In this document: piece after piece, positions 49,904 through 57,539 of the stretch | How positions within the stretch are numbered: position 1 is the first letter of the stretch | Layout: each line of letters begins with the position of its first letter | NCBI RefSeq assembly: GCF_001870465.1 | Contig: NZ_MDGK01000058.1 | Coordinates: forward strand, 324,355-388,354 | Source: Pseudomonas extremorientalis | Lineage (GTDB): Bacteria > Pseudomonadota > Gammaproteobacteria > Pseudomonadales > Pseudomonadaceae | DNA length: 64,000 bases | Reading direction: 5' to 3' | Position numbers and translations under genes: made by a program | Notes under the pieces: generated by a model | Told to the model about the DNA's origin: nothing | The model's database searches: none | The model's input: the letters and a program-made list of their open reading frames with translations, nothing else

Positions 49904-52564
49904 ATGACCCCGAACAACGCTGTCAGACGCGACGACGACCCACAGGAAACCCGCGAGTGGCTGGAGTCCATCGAATCGGTGTTGTCCACTGAAGGCCGGC
50001 CCCGCGCGCACTACCTGATCGATCAGTTGCTGGATTTCGACGTGGCGCGGCATGGCGACTTCTACGGGCGGGTGACCACGCCGTACGTCAATACCCTCCC
50101 GGTGGACCGTCAGTTGCCCTACCCCGGCAACCTGGCCATCGAACGCCGTATCAATGCGTTTATCCGCTGGAATGCCATGGCAATGGTGTTGCGTGCAGGC
50201 AAGCACTCAGGGGTGGGTGGGCATATCGCAACCTACGCGTCAGCCGCCGTGCTCTACGACGTAGGCTTCGACCACTTCTTTCGTGGCCGTACCGAGCACT
50301 TTGACGGCGACCTGGTGTACATCCAGGGCCACTCCTCCCCCGGCATTTATGGCCGCGCCTACCTGGAAGGCCGCATCAGCGAGGCGCAACTCGACAACTT
50401 TCGCCGTGAGGCCGGTGGCGAGGGTATTTCGTCCTACCCGCACCCACGGCTGATGCCGGACTTCTGGCAGTTCCCCACCGTGTCCATGGGCCTTGGCCCG
50501 ATCACTGCCGCTTACCAGGCGCGCTTCATGCGCTACTTGGAACTGCGCGACCTCAAACCCCACCAGGGGCGCAAGGTCTGGGCCTTCCTCGGTGATGGCG
50601 AAATGGACCAGCCGGAATCCCTGGCCGCCATTTCCCTGGCCGGGCGCGAGAAACTCGACAACCTTGTCTTTGTGGTCAATTGCAACCTGCAACGCCTGGA
50701 CGGCCCGGTGCGCGGCAATGCCAAGGTGATCCAGGAGTTCGAAAGCCTGTATCGCGCCGCCGGTTGGAACGTGATCAAAGTGATCTGGGGCGGTGGTTGG
50801 GACGCCCTGCTGGACAAAGACCACAGCGGCCTGCTGCGCCAACGCATGATGGAATGCGTGGACGGCGACTATCAGAACTACAAGTCGCAGAACGGCGCTT
50901 ATGTGCGCGAACATTTCTTCGGCAAATACCCGGAGTTGCTGGCATTGGTTGCGGACATGTCCGACGACGAAATCTGGAAGCTCTCACGGGGCGGGCATGA
51001 CCCGGACAAGGTCTACAACGCCTATGCCGCCGCTGTGCGCCATAGCGGCCAGCCTACGGTGATCCTGGCGAAAACCGTCAAGGGTTTCGGCATGGGTGAA
51101 GCCGGCGAAGGCCAGAACATCAACCATCAATTGAAGAAGATGGGCGCAGACGCGGTAAGAGCCTTCCGCGATCGTTTTGGCCTGGAAGTCGCTGACGAGC
51201 AACTCGCCGACATTCCCTACCTCAAGCCCGCCGCCGACAGCGAAGAAGCCCGTTACTTCGCGGCGCGCCGCCAGGCCCTGGGCGGCTATGTACCGGCACG
51301 CCACAGTGCGGTCGAACCCTTGCAGATCCCCGAACTCGCCGCCTTTGCCACCCAGCTCAAGGACACCGGCGAACGGGCGATCTCCACCACCATGGCCTTT
51401 GTGCGCATCCTCGGCTCCCTGCTCAAGGACCCGCACCTGGGCAAACTGATCGTGCCTATCGTGCCGGACGAGTCGCGCACCTTTGGCATGGAAAGCCTGT
51501 TCCGTCAGATTGGCATCCACTCCGCCGTAGGCCAGCTCTACACCCCGCAGGACGCAGGGCAACTGAGCTACTACAAGGAAAGCAAGGACGGACAGATCCT
51601 GCAGGAAGGCCTGAATGAATCCGGCGCCATTTCCTCGTGGATCGCGGCCAGTACGTCCTACAGCAACCACGGCTTGATGACGGTGCCGTTCTATATCTTC
51701 TACTCGATGTTCGGCTTCCAGCGGGTCGGCGACCTGGCCTGGGCCGCCGGCGATGCACGGGCACGCGGTTTTTTGCTGGGGGCCACGGCCGGCCGCACCA
51801 CGCTGATGGGCGAAGGCTTGCAGCATGACGATGGACACAGCCATATCCTGTCGTCGGTGATTCCGTGCTGCGTGTCCTACGACCCGACATTTGCCTACGA
51901 GCTGGCGGTGATCATTCGCGAAGGCATGCGGCGGATGTACGTGGAACAGGAGGACATCTACTACTACATCACCCTGCTCAACGAGAATTACCCGCACCCG
52001 GCGATGCCCGAAGGGGTGGAAGACGGGATTCTGAAGGGCATGTACCCGCTCAAGACCAGCGAGCAGGCCCAGGTGCAACTGATGGGCAGTGGCTCAATCC
52101 TGCGCGAAGTGATCGCGGCGGCCGAGCTGCTTGAGCAGGACTTCGGCGTGCACAGCACTGTGTGGAGCGCCACCAGCCTCACCGAATTGCGCCGCGACGG
52201 GCATGCAGCCGAACGCTGGAACCTGCTGCACCCGCAGAGCGAGCCACGGGTAAGTTATGTGGAGCAATGCCTGGCCGGGCAGAACGGGCCGGTGGTGGTG
52301 GCGACGGACTACATGAAGCTGTTCGCCGATCAGATCCGCCCCTTTGTCCAGGGCCGACGCTTTGTGGCCCTGGGCACGGACGGCTTCGGGCAATCGGATA
52401 CCCGTGAAACCCTGCGCGCGTTCTTCGAAGTGGACCGGTATTTCATCGCGCTGGCAGCCTTGAAGGCGTTGGCGGATGACGGCGTTATCGGTCGTGAAAA
52501 AGTCAGTGAAGCCATCAGCCGCTACGGGATCAACGTCGACAAGGTCAATCCCGTGGCGGTCTGA
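49904..52564 (+). CDS. Homodimeric-type 2-oxoacid (pyruvate) dehydrogenase E1, stand-alone copy
   Basis: The 886-residue protein has the full length of AceE. It has RRDDDPQETREWLESIESVL at the N-terminus, the thiamine-diphosphate motif GDGEMDQPESLAAISLAGREKLDNLVFVVNCN, GRTTLMGEGLQHDDGHSHI and SYDPTFAYELAVIIREGM. It decarboxylates a 2-oxoacid and passes the acyl group to an E2. No E2 or E3 gene is adjacent, so it is not the housekeeping aceEF operon. A comparable stand-alone E1 in P. putida (MdeB) acts on 2-oxobutyrate; whether this one does cannot be seen. It is divergent from a MarR regulator. Confidence 0.93.
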   Translation: MTPNNAVRRDDDPQETREWLESIESVLSTEGRPRAHYLIDQLLDFDVARHGDFYGRVTTPYVNTLPVDRQLPYPGNLAIERRINAFIRWNAMAMVLRAGKHSGVGGHIATYASAAVLYDVGFDHFFRGRTEHFDGDLVYIQGHSSPGIYGRAYLEGRISEAQLDNFRREAGGEGISSYPHPRLMPDFWQFPTVSMGLGPITAAYQARFMRYLELRDLKPHQGRKVWAFLGDGEMDQPESLAAISLAGREKLDNLVFVVNCNLQRLDGPVRGNAKVIQEFESLYRAAGWNVIKVIWGGGWDALLDKDHSGLLRQRMMECVDGDYQNYKSQNGAYVREHFFGKYPELLALVADMSDDEIWKLSRGGHDPDKVYNAYAAAVRHSGQPTVILAKTVKGFGMGEAGEGQNINHQLKKMGADAVRAFRDRFGLEVADEQLADIPYLKPAADSEEARYFAARRQALGGYVPARHSAVEPLQIPELAAFATQLKDTGERAISTTMAFVRILGSLLKDPHLGKLIVPIVPDESRTFGMESLFRQIGIHSAVGQLYTPQDAGQLSYYKESKDGQILQEGLNESGAISSWIAASTSYSNHGLMTVPFYIFYSMFGFQRVGDLAWAAGDARARGFLLGATAGRTTLMGEGLQHDDGHSHILSSVIPCCVSYDPTFAYELAVIIREGMRRMYVEQEDIYYYITLLNENYPHPAMPEGVEDGILKGMYPLKTSEQAQVQLMGSGSILREVIAAAELLEQDFGVHSTVWSATSLTELRRDGHAAERWNLLHPQSEPRVSYVEQCLAGQNGPVVVATDYMKLFADQIRPFVQGRRFVALGTDGFGQSDTRETLRAFFEVDRYFIALAALKALADDGVIGREKVSEAISRYGINVDKVNPVAV

Positions 52565-52565
52565 A

Positions 52566-53339
52566 TTACTGCGCCGGTGTCGGCAGGGGCGGAATCGCTT
52601 CTGTCGGTGCCGGCAGGTCCGGGTTACTGGTAGCCGGCGCGGGTTCCGCCTGCGGCGCAATCGGCGCGGCCTCGGCAGGCGGCGTGACGGGCTGGGAAAC
52701 GGCAGGCTCCTCCTTCGGCGGCTCGGTTTTCTCTGCTGCCGGTGCGGTTTTAGGTTCCGGCACACCCAGCTCGGCTTTCGGCTGCTCCGGGATATGCGCG
52801 GCCTTCTTCACTTCCTGAGGCAAGAACACGTCCACCAGCGCAAAATAGCGCTCGTAGAATTTTGGTGCCGAAACGGTCTCGCTCGCCACCTTCACCATCG
52901 AGTCATCGGTGGAACCGATCGGCATCGACACCGAACCCAGCACGCCCACGCCCAGGCTCGCGGAGTTGTTGACCTTCTTCAGCGCGTAACGGTCCTGCAA
53001 GGCGTTGGCGAACATGGTCGAGTGATTGGTACCTTTGCCATCGTCGGCACACACCACGTTGAAGCTGATCTGCAGGTGGGTCTCGCCGGTCTGCTGGAAG
53101 CTCTTGTTACCCACCACCAGTTTCGGATCGCTGCTGGTAATGATATAGCCCTGGCTCAGCAAGGCACGTCGCGCCGCTTCGCACGCCGCCACATCGGTGA
53201 CCGGGTAATCGCGGGAAAACGTACCGGAGTCGTCGAAATTCTCATGTTCATAAATGGCGGTCTTGGGTGACGAGCAGCCCGCGGCGCCCGCCAGCACCAG
53301 CGCCAGCCCGAGGCTACGCAAGTGAAATGATGTCGACAT
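52566..53339 (-). CDS. DUF2242 lipoprotein
   Basis: The 257-residue protein has a lipoprotein signal (LGLALVLAGAAGCSS, lipobox cysteine at about residue 22). A DUF2242 domain follows (YEHENFDDSGTFSRDYPVTDVAACEAARRALLSQGYIITSSDPKLVVGNKSFQ), then a proline/alanine/glutamate-rich low-complexity tail from about residue 185 (for example KTEPPKEEPAVSQPVTPP). It should be anchored in the outer or inner membrane. The function of DUF2242 is unknown. It converges with the E1 gene one base from its stop codon. Confidence 0.88.
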   Translation of the reverse strand: MSTSFHLRSLGLALVLAGAAGCSSPKTAIYEHENFDDSGTFSRDYPVTDVAACEAARRALLSQGYIITSSDPKLVVGNKSFQQTGETHLQISFNVVCADDGKGTNHSTMFANALQDRYALKKVNNSASLGVGVLGSVSMPIGSTDDSMVKVASETVSAPKFYERYFALVDVFLPQEVKKAAHIPEQPKAELGVPEPKTAPAAEKTEPPKEEPAVSQPVTPPAEAAPIAPQAEPAPATSNPDLPAPTEAIPPLPTPAQ

Positions 53340-53428
53340 TGAAAATCCTGAGGAAAACGGTCCGGGCGCTATTGTGCAACAGAACGAGGCCTTGGCGCGC
53401 GCATTCCTGTCGGTAAAACGTCACAGCC

Positions 53429-53712
53429 TTACCTTGCCCCGCCTGTAGGAAAAAGACCTGCACACATATGATCAATAAACACGCGCAATTTGACCGAAGC
53501 ATGGCGACTTGATGGCCATAACATCCAGAAACTGCCTCGGTGTTCCAAAAATTCATCCAGCACCCTTTGCAGGCGCCCCTGCTGCACGGCCTGTTCGACC
53601 ATGTAGTCCGGCAGGCAGGCGATCCCCAACCCGTCGAGCACCACATGCTTGAGGGACTCGATGGTGGTACTGACCAACGGAGTGCGCAGGACCGGCTCCG
53701 ACGCGCCGGGGG
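53429..53712 (-). pseudogene. LysR regulator remnant (C-terminal part only)
   Basis: Read on the minus strand, the frame EPVLRTPLVSTTIESLKHVVLDGLGIACLPDYMVEQAVQQGRLQRVLDEF is the end of a LysR effector-binding domain. Everything upstream (the DNA-binding domain and the first lobe) is missing. The frame upstream of about 53712 has no similarity to LysR proteins, and no plausible start codon with a ribosome-binding site exists. It is the broken partner of the MFS fragment on the other strand. Confidence 0.78.
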
Positions 53713-53947
53713 CGTGGCGTTCGGCGGGTTGCCTGCGTTGCTGCAAACCGCACTGGCCAAATCGGCAGGTGAGTCGGCGGACGCCGCGCAATCGATGCTG
53801 GTGACCGTGTGGAACCTGGGCATCGCTGGCGGCGGCCTCGCGGGCGGGGTGCTGCTCCAGGGCTGGGGCGTCGCCGCATTTCCCTGGGCGGTGGTGTTGC
53901 TGATGCTGTGGGCATTGGCCGGGGCGTCGAGAGGCGCCCGCAGTTGA
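53695..53947 (+). pseudogene. MFS transporter remnant (C-terminal part only)
   Basis: The plus-strand frame ends with GVAFGGLPALLQTALAKSAGESADAAQSMLVTVWNLGIAGGGLAGGVLLQGWGVAAFPWAVVLLMLWALAG and a stop. These are the last two to three membrane helices of a DHA1-type major-facilitator transporter. The first nine or ten helices are missing. LysR and MFS genes are commonly divergent, so one deletion that removed their shared promoter and both 5' parts explains both fragments. Confidence 0.75.
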
Positions 53948-53951
53948 AGAA

Positions 53952-54449
53952 TCAATAAGACCCTACCTGGCTGAGCGCCACGGCCGAAAGATACAGACCG
54001 GCACCAAACACGCCATGGGACAGCACACTGCGCAGGCGATTTCTCCAAGGTGTTGGTGTGCGAGACGCCGCCACACCCGCGCCCATCGCGGGCTGCATCA
54101 CAAAGTAAGGGATCACCACCGTCAGCGTGCCCACCATCAACGCAGGCAACCATTGGGGATCATGCAGCCATTGCACGCCGTAGATACTCACCAACAGCGC
54201 CGCAAAGGCGATACCCACGACATAGTGAATCGCCCAGCCCAGCGCCAATTCGCCGCGTACCGGCGAGGCCTTGCCGATACTGGCATGGGCAAGCGTGCCG
54301 TGACGCAGGTGGCCGGCCCAGCGGCCCACCATCGAGTAATCGAGCGTTGTAATGCCCAAGCCTTTGAGAATCATCGACCACACATCCATCACGACAGTCG
54401 CCCCGATCCCGATCAATACCAGCCTTACACCTTCTTCCATCGACAACAT
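53952..54449 (-). CDS. DUF2938 membrane protein
   Basis: The 165-residue protein has four predicted membrane helices, with LVLIGIGATVVMDVWSMIL at the N-terminus, LGWAIHYVVGIAFAALLVSIYG and ALMVGTLTVVIPYFVMQPAMGAGVAASRTPTPWRNR, the conserved DUF2938 blocks. Its function is unknown. It is divergent from a MerR-family gene, whose operator-like palindrome lies in the short shared promoter region; it is probably that regulator's target. The ATG at 54449 has GGAGG upstream. Confidence 0.88.
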   Translation of the reverse strand: MLSMEEGVRLVLIGIGATVVMDVWSMILKGLGITTLDYSMVGRWAGHLRHGTLAHASIGKASPVRGELALGWAIHYVVGIAFAALLVSIYGVQWLHDPQWLPALMVGTLTVVIPYFVMQPAMGAGVAASRTPTPWRNRLRSVLSHGVFGAGLYLSAVALSQVGSY

Positions 54450-54493
54450 GACCTGCCCTCCGATTGATGAGACCCTCGTTCACAGGCAGGATA

Positions 54494-54511
54494 GAAGTTG
54501 AAGTCAACTTC
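54494..54511. promoter_or_regulatory. Palindromic operator between DUF2938 and MerR genes
   Basis: GAAGTTGAAGTCAACTTC is a perfect inverted repeat of eight bases with a two-base centre. Its size and position in the 79-base divergent region fit binding by the MerR protein encoded to the right. Confidence 0.7.
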
Positions 54512-54528
54512 AAGTCAAGGGAGGCATC

Positions 54529-54966
54529 ATGGATATCTCGGAAGTGGCCCGGCGTACGGGACTGCCCTCCTCCACCGTGCGGTTTTACGAGAAGGCCGGG
54601 TTGATCACCGCGACCAGTGCCCCAGGGGAACGGCGCCATTTCAAGCCCGCCGTGCTCGATCAATTGGCGCTGATCGCCCTCGGACAAGCCGGCGGCCTGT
54701 CGCTGGATGAAATCCGCAGCATGCTGCCCTTGGAGGGCGCATTGCAGGTGGACAGACAGCTGTTGCTGGACAAGGCCGACAGCATCGACTCGACCATCAA
54801 GCGCCTGAAAGCGATGAGTCAGGGCTTGCGGCATGCGGCAGACTGCCCGGCACCTGACCATGGGCAATGCCCGAATTTTCAGCGCTTGCTCAAGGTCGCG
54901 GCAGGCACGCTGAAAAGGAGCAGAACGGCGCGTACCCCACCGGGCAGTCCACTCCAGCGACCATAA
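54529..54966 (+). CDS. MerR-family transcriptional regulator
   Basis: The 145-residue protein begins MDISEVARRTGLPSSTVRFYEKAGLI, a typical MerR winged helix, followed by a helical linker and dimerisation coil (residues 75-110). Near the C-terminus it has cysteines (ADCPAPDHGQCPNFQRL) in a C-x7-8-C arrangement that resembles the metal or redox sites of SoxR/CueR relatives, although it could simply be structural. It probably controls the divergent DUF2938 gene through the palindrome at 54494. Confidence 0.88.
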   Translation: MDISEVARRTGLPSSTVRFYEKAGLITATSAPGERRHFKPAVLDQLALIALGQAGGLSLDEIRSMLPLEGALQVDRQLLLDKADSIDSTIKRLKAMSQGLRHAADCPAPDHGQCPNFQRLLKVAAGTLKRSRTARTPPGSPLQRP

Positions 54967-55000
54967 AAAAGCCCCCGGCCTTTTCAGGCCGGGGGCTTTT
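54967..55000. terminator. Bidirectional terminator between the MerR gene and ppiD
   Basis: A 14-base-pair stem (AAAAGCCCCCGGCC with GGCCGGGGGCTTTT) and a six-base loop TTTTCA, flanked by A and T runs. It can end transcripts from both converging genes. Confidence 0.92.
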
Positions 55001-55014
55001 GAGTCAAACCGACA

Positions 55015-56889
55015 TCAGAACTTCTTGATGTCAGCCTTGGTTTCCAACTGCTTGCGGTAGGCCGCGAAGTCCTGCTGACCGACACGGGAGGCGAGGAAGC
55101 GGCGGTATTGCGCCTTTTCTTCGTCCGTTGGCGCAGCGGCCTCGTTGACGCCGTTCAGGCGCACGATGACCAGGCTACCATCCGCCAGGGTCACGGTGGT
55201 GAAGGTCGGCTTGTCCTTGGCCGCAGGCTTGGGCATGCGGAACAGGGCTTGCAGCACGGCAGGGTCGATCGCTTCCTGGGTACGGGTTGCGGCTTCAGTG
55301 ACCTTCCAGGCCTGGCCGTCGACCGGCTGGTTCAGCGGGGTCTTGCCATCACGCAGGCTGGCGATCAGCTCGTCAGCGTGAGTCTTGGCAGCCGCGCTGG
55401 CGCGTTCCTTGGCCATCTGGGTGCGGATCGCCGCTGCAACGCTTTCCAGCGGCAGTTGCGAAGGCTTCAGGTGCTCTTTGGCACGCAGCACGATGATGGT
55501 TTCCGGGTCCAGCTCGATAGCACTGCTGTTGGCACCCTCATTCAGCACTTCCGGGCTGAACGCAGCGGTGACCACGGCACGGTTGGCCGCAACACCTTCG
55601 CCTCCTTCACGGCCAAACGGCGCGGAGGTGTGTACAGTCAGTTTCAGGTCGGACGCCGGCTGGGCCAGATCGGAGGCTTCGAATGCCGCATCTTCCAATT
55701 GCTTGGTCGCTTCGACATAACGCTGCTCGACCTGCTGGGTCTTGAGCTCTTTGGTCAGCTTGTCTTTCAGGCTGGCAAAGGTCGGCACTTGCGGTGCTTC
55801 AACGCCGAGCAGCTTGATCAGGTGCCAACCGAAGCTGCTGCGCACCGGCGCCGAGACCTGGTCCTTGTTCAACGCGTACAAGGCGGTTTCGAAGTCCGGG
55901 TCGTAGACACCAGGCCCGGCAAAGCCCAGGTCACCGCCGTTGCTGGCCGAACCTGGATCCTGAGAGAACTCCTTGGCCAGGGCTTCGAACTTCTCACCCT
56001 TGGCCAGGCGTGCCTGGATTTCTTCGATCTTGGCCTTGGCTTGCGCGTCGGTGGTCTTGTCGTTGACTTCAATCAGAATGTGCGCGGCACGACGCTGCTC
56101 AGCGAGGTTGGCGATTTCTTTCTGATAGGCAGCCTGCAACTCATCGTCCTTCACGGTGACCTGGTCGAAGAAGGAAGACTTCTTCAGTTCCAGATAGTCG
56201 ATGACCACTTGATCAGGGGTCATGAACTCTTTGGCGTGCTGGTCGTAGTAAGCCTTGACCTCGTCGTCGGTGAGTTTCACCGCGGCAGGGTTGGCCTTGA
56301 TGTTGACGGTGGCGAAATCGCGGGTCTGCTTTTCCAGGCGGGCGAATGCCAGGACTTCCGCGTCGGTCACAAAACCGCTGCCGGCGATGCCTGCACGAAC
56401 CTGGCCGATCAGCATTTCCTGGGTCAGCATCTGACGGAACTGCATACGGGTGTAGCCCAGTTGGCGAATGACCTGGTCAAAGCGGTCAGGACTGAACTTG
56501 CCGTCCACCTGGAATTCCGGCGTCTGCAGGATCACCTGGTCCAGTGCAGCTTCGGAGAAGCCAAACTTGGAGTCGGCGGCGCCTTGCAGCAGCAGCTTGC
56601 GATCGATCAGGCCCTTGAGTGCCGCGTCGCGCAGGAGTTTTTCGTCCAGCAGCGAAGCATCGAAATCCTTGCCCAGCTGTTGCATCAGCTGGCGGCGTTG
56701 CATGTCGACGGCCTGGCTCAGTTCAGTCTGGGTGATTTCTTCACCGTTGACCTTGGCCACGTCCTGCTTGTTGTTACCCGAAGCCTGGAAAATGGCCTCG
56801 ATACCGGTGAACGCCATCAACGCGACGATGATCCCGATAATGGTCTTGGCAATCCAGCCTTGTGAATTGTCCCTGATATTTTGCAGCAT
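55015..56889 (-). CDS. ppiD: Periplasmic peptidyl-prolyl isomerase/chaperone PpiD
   Basis: The 624-residue protein has one N-terminal membrane helix (residues 14-31, AKTIIGIIVALMAFTGIEAIF), a SurA-like chaperone domain, and a parvulin (PpiC) domain at about residues 265-360 (AAHILIEVNDKTTDAQAKAKIEEIQARLAKGEKFEALAKEFSQDPGSASNGGDLGFAGPGVYDPDFETALYAL). A second inactive C-terminal region follows. It helps outer-membrane and secreted proteins fold as they leave the Sec machinery. It lies downstream of hupB, as in other gammaproteobacteria. Confidence 0.96.
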   Translation of the reverse strand: MLQNIRDNSQGWIAKTIIGIIVALMAFTGIEAIFQASGNNKQDVAKVNGEEITQTELSQAVDMQRRQLMQQLGKDFDASLLDEKLLRDAALKGLIDRKLLLQGAADSKFGFSEAALDQVILQTPEFQVDGKFSPDRFDQVIRQLGYTRMQFRQMLTQEMLIGQVRAGIAGSGFVTDAEVLAFARLEKQTRDFATVNIKANPAAVKLTDDEVKAYYDQHAKEFMTPDQVVIDYLELKKSSFFDQVTVKDDELQAAYQKEIANLAEQRRAAHILIEVNDKTTDAQAKAKIEEIQARLAKGEKFEALAKEFSQDPGSASNGGDLGFAGPGVYDPDFETALYALNKDQVSAPVRSSFGWHLIKLLGVEAPQVPTFASLKDKLTKELKTQQVEQRYVEATKQLEDAAFEASDLAQPASDLKLTVHTSAPFGREGGEGVAANRAVVTAAFSPEVLNEGANSSAIELDPETIIVLRAKEHLKPSQLPLESVAAAIRTQMAKERASAAAKTHADELIASLRDGKTPLNQPVDGQAWKVTEAATRTQEAIDPAVLQALFRMPKPAAKDKPTFTTVTLADGSLVIVRLNGVNEAAAPTDEEKAQYRRFLASRVGQQDFAAYRKQLETKADIKKF

Positions 56890-56959
56890 GCGTCCCCCAG
56901 AAACGGTTGAACTTCAAGAATAGGCAACCGTGGAGCGTGGGTAGAGTACGGATATAAGA

Positions 56960-56983
56960 AAGGCGCATCCAAGGATGCGCCTT
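56960..56983 (-). terminator. Hairpin terminator downstream of the structured RNA region
   Basis: AAGGCGCAT and ATGCGCCTT form a nine-base-pair stem (loop CCAAGG), followed on the minus strand by TCTTATATC. It separates the hupB transcript from ppiD. Confidence 0.75.
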
Positions 56984-56990
56984 CTCGCAA

Positions 56991-57073
56991 CTGGCGGAGC
57001 GGACGGGGGTTTTCGTTCCCCCCGGCTTGGCGACCCGATGAATACCTGGGTCTGCTGGCCGCTCCGCTGCCAG
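56991..57073 (-). ncRNA. Candidate structured RNA between hupB and ppiD
   Basis: The region forms a three-way junction in silico by eye. A closing stem of nine base pairs (56994-57002 with 57059-57067) is extended by CTGG/CCAG. One hairpin has GGGGG/CCCCC arms (57005-57009 with 57018-57022) and a second has GACCC/GGGTC arms (57032-57036 with 57048-57052). It is immediately followed, in the minus direction, by the terminator at 56960. It could be an independent small RNA or a structured 3' end of the hupB mRNA. The strand is inferred from the terminator and the hupB direction. No known family is recognised. Confidence 0.5.
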
Positions 57074-57118
57074 GTCGAACCTGCGTCCGACCCGGGTAGG
57101 TAAAGGCTTGGTCGAAGC

Positions 57119-57391
57119 TTAGTTAACGGCTTCTTTCAGGGCTTTACCGGCTTTGAAACCTGGTTTCTTGGCAGCAGCGATTTGCAGTGCTTTGCCAGTC
57201 TGTGGGTTACGGCCAGTGCGAGCTGGGCGGTCAGTCACAGAGAAAGTACCGAAGCCTACCAGTACCACGGAGTCGCCGGCCTTCAGAGCGCCAGTGACGG
57301 ATTCGATTACTGCATCCAGCGCACGGCCAGCAGCAGCTTTCGGGATATCAGCGGATGCAGCGATAGCATCAATCAGTTCCGACTTGTTCAC
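57119..57391 (-). CDS. hupB: DNA-binding protein HU-beta
   Basis: The 90-residue protein begins (V/M)NKSELIDAIAASADIPKAAAGRALDAVIESVTGAL and has the DNA-binding arm GFGTFSVTDRPARTGRNPQTGKALQIAAAKKPGFKAGKALKEAVN, the normal HU length and motifs. It bends and compacts DNA as a dimer. The start codon is GTG at 57391; longer frames upstream are not part of the protein. It lies downstream of lon, the usual order in pseudomonads. Confidence 0.97.
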   Translation of the reverse strand: MNKSELIDAIAASADIPKAAAGRALDAVIESVTGALKAGDSVVLVGFGTFSVTDRPARTGRNPQTGKALQIAAAKKPGFKAGKALKEAVN

Positions 57392-57539
57392 TCTAAGTCC
57401 CCTTATATATCTATTGAGTATGATTCTAAGTTTTTTGGTGAAAGCAAAAACCAGTGCTGAATGGCCTACAGACACTTAAGAGCCGCTTTATAACAAGGGC
57501 TCTAAAAAGCTGTCAAGGAAGCCCCCGGGCTTTAACACA

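Noticed and set aside
53540..53947. A 135-residue open frame as a complete plus-strand gene.
   Set aside because: Only its last 80 residues resemble an MFS transporter; the first part is antisense to the LysR remnant, so it is treated as a pseudogene fragment.
56994..57067. A possible tRNA gene between hupB and ppiD, because a stem with a tRNA-like length ends near CCA.
   Set aside because: The anticodon arm, invariant T-loop (TTCRA) and discriminator-CCA geometry do not fit a tRNA; it is reported as a structured RNA candidate instead.
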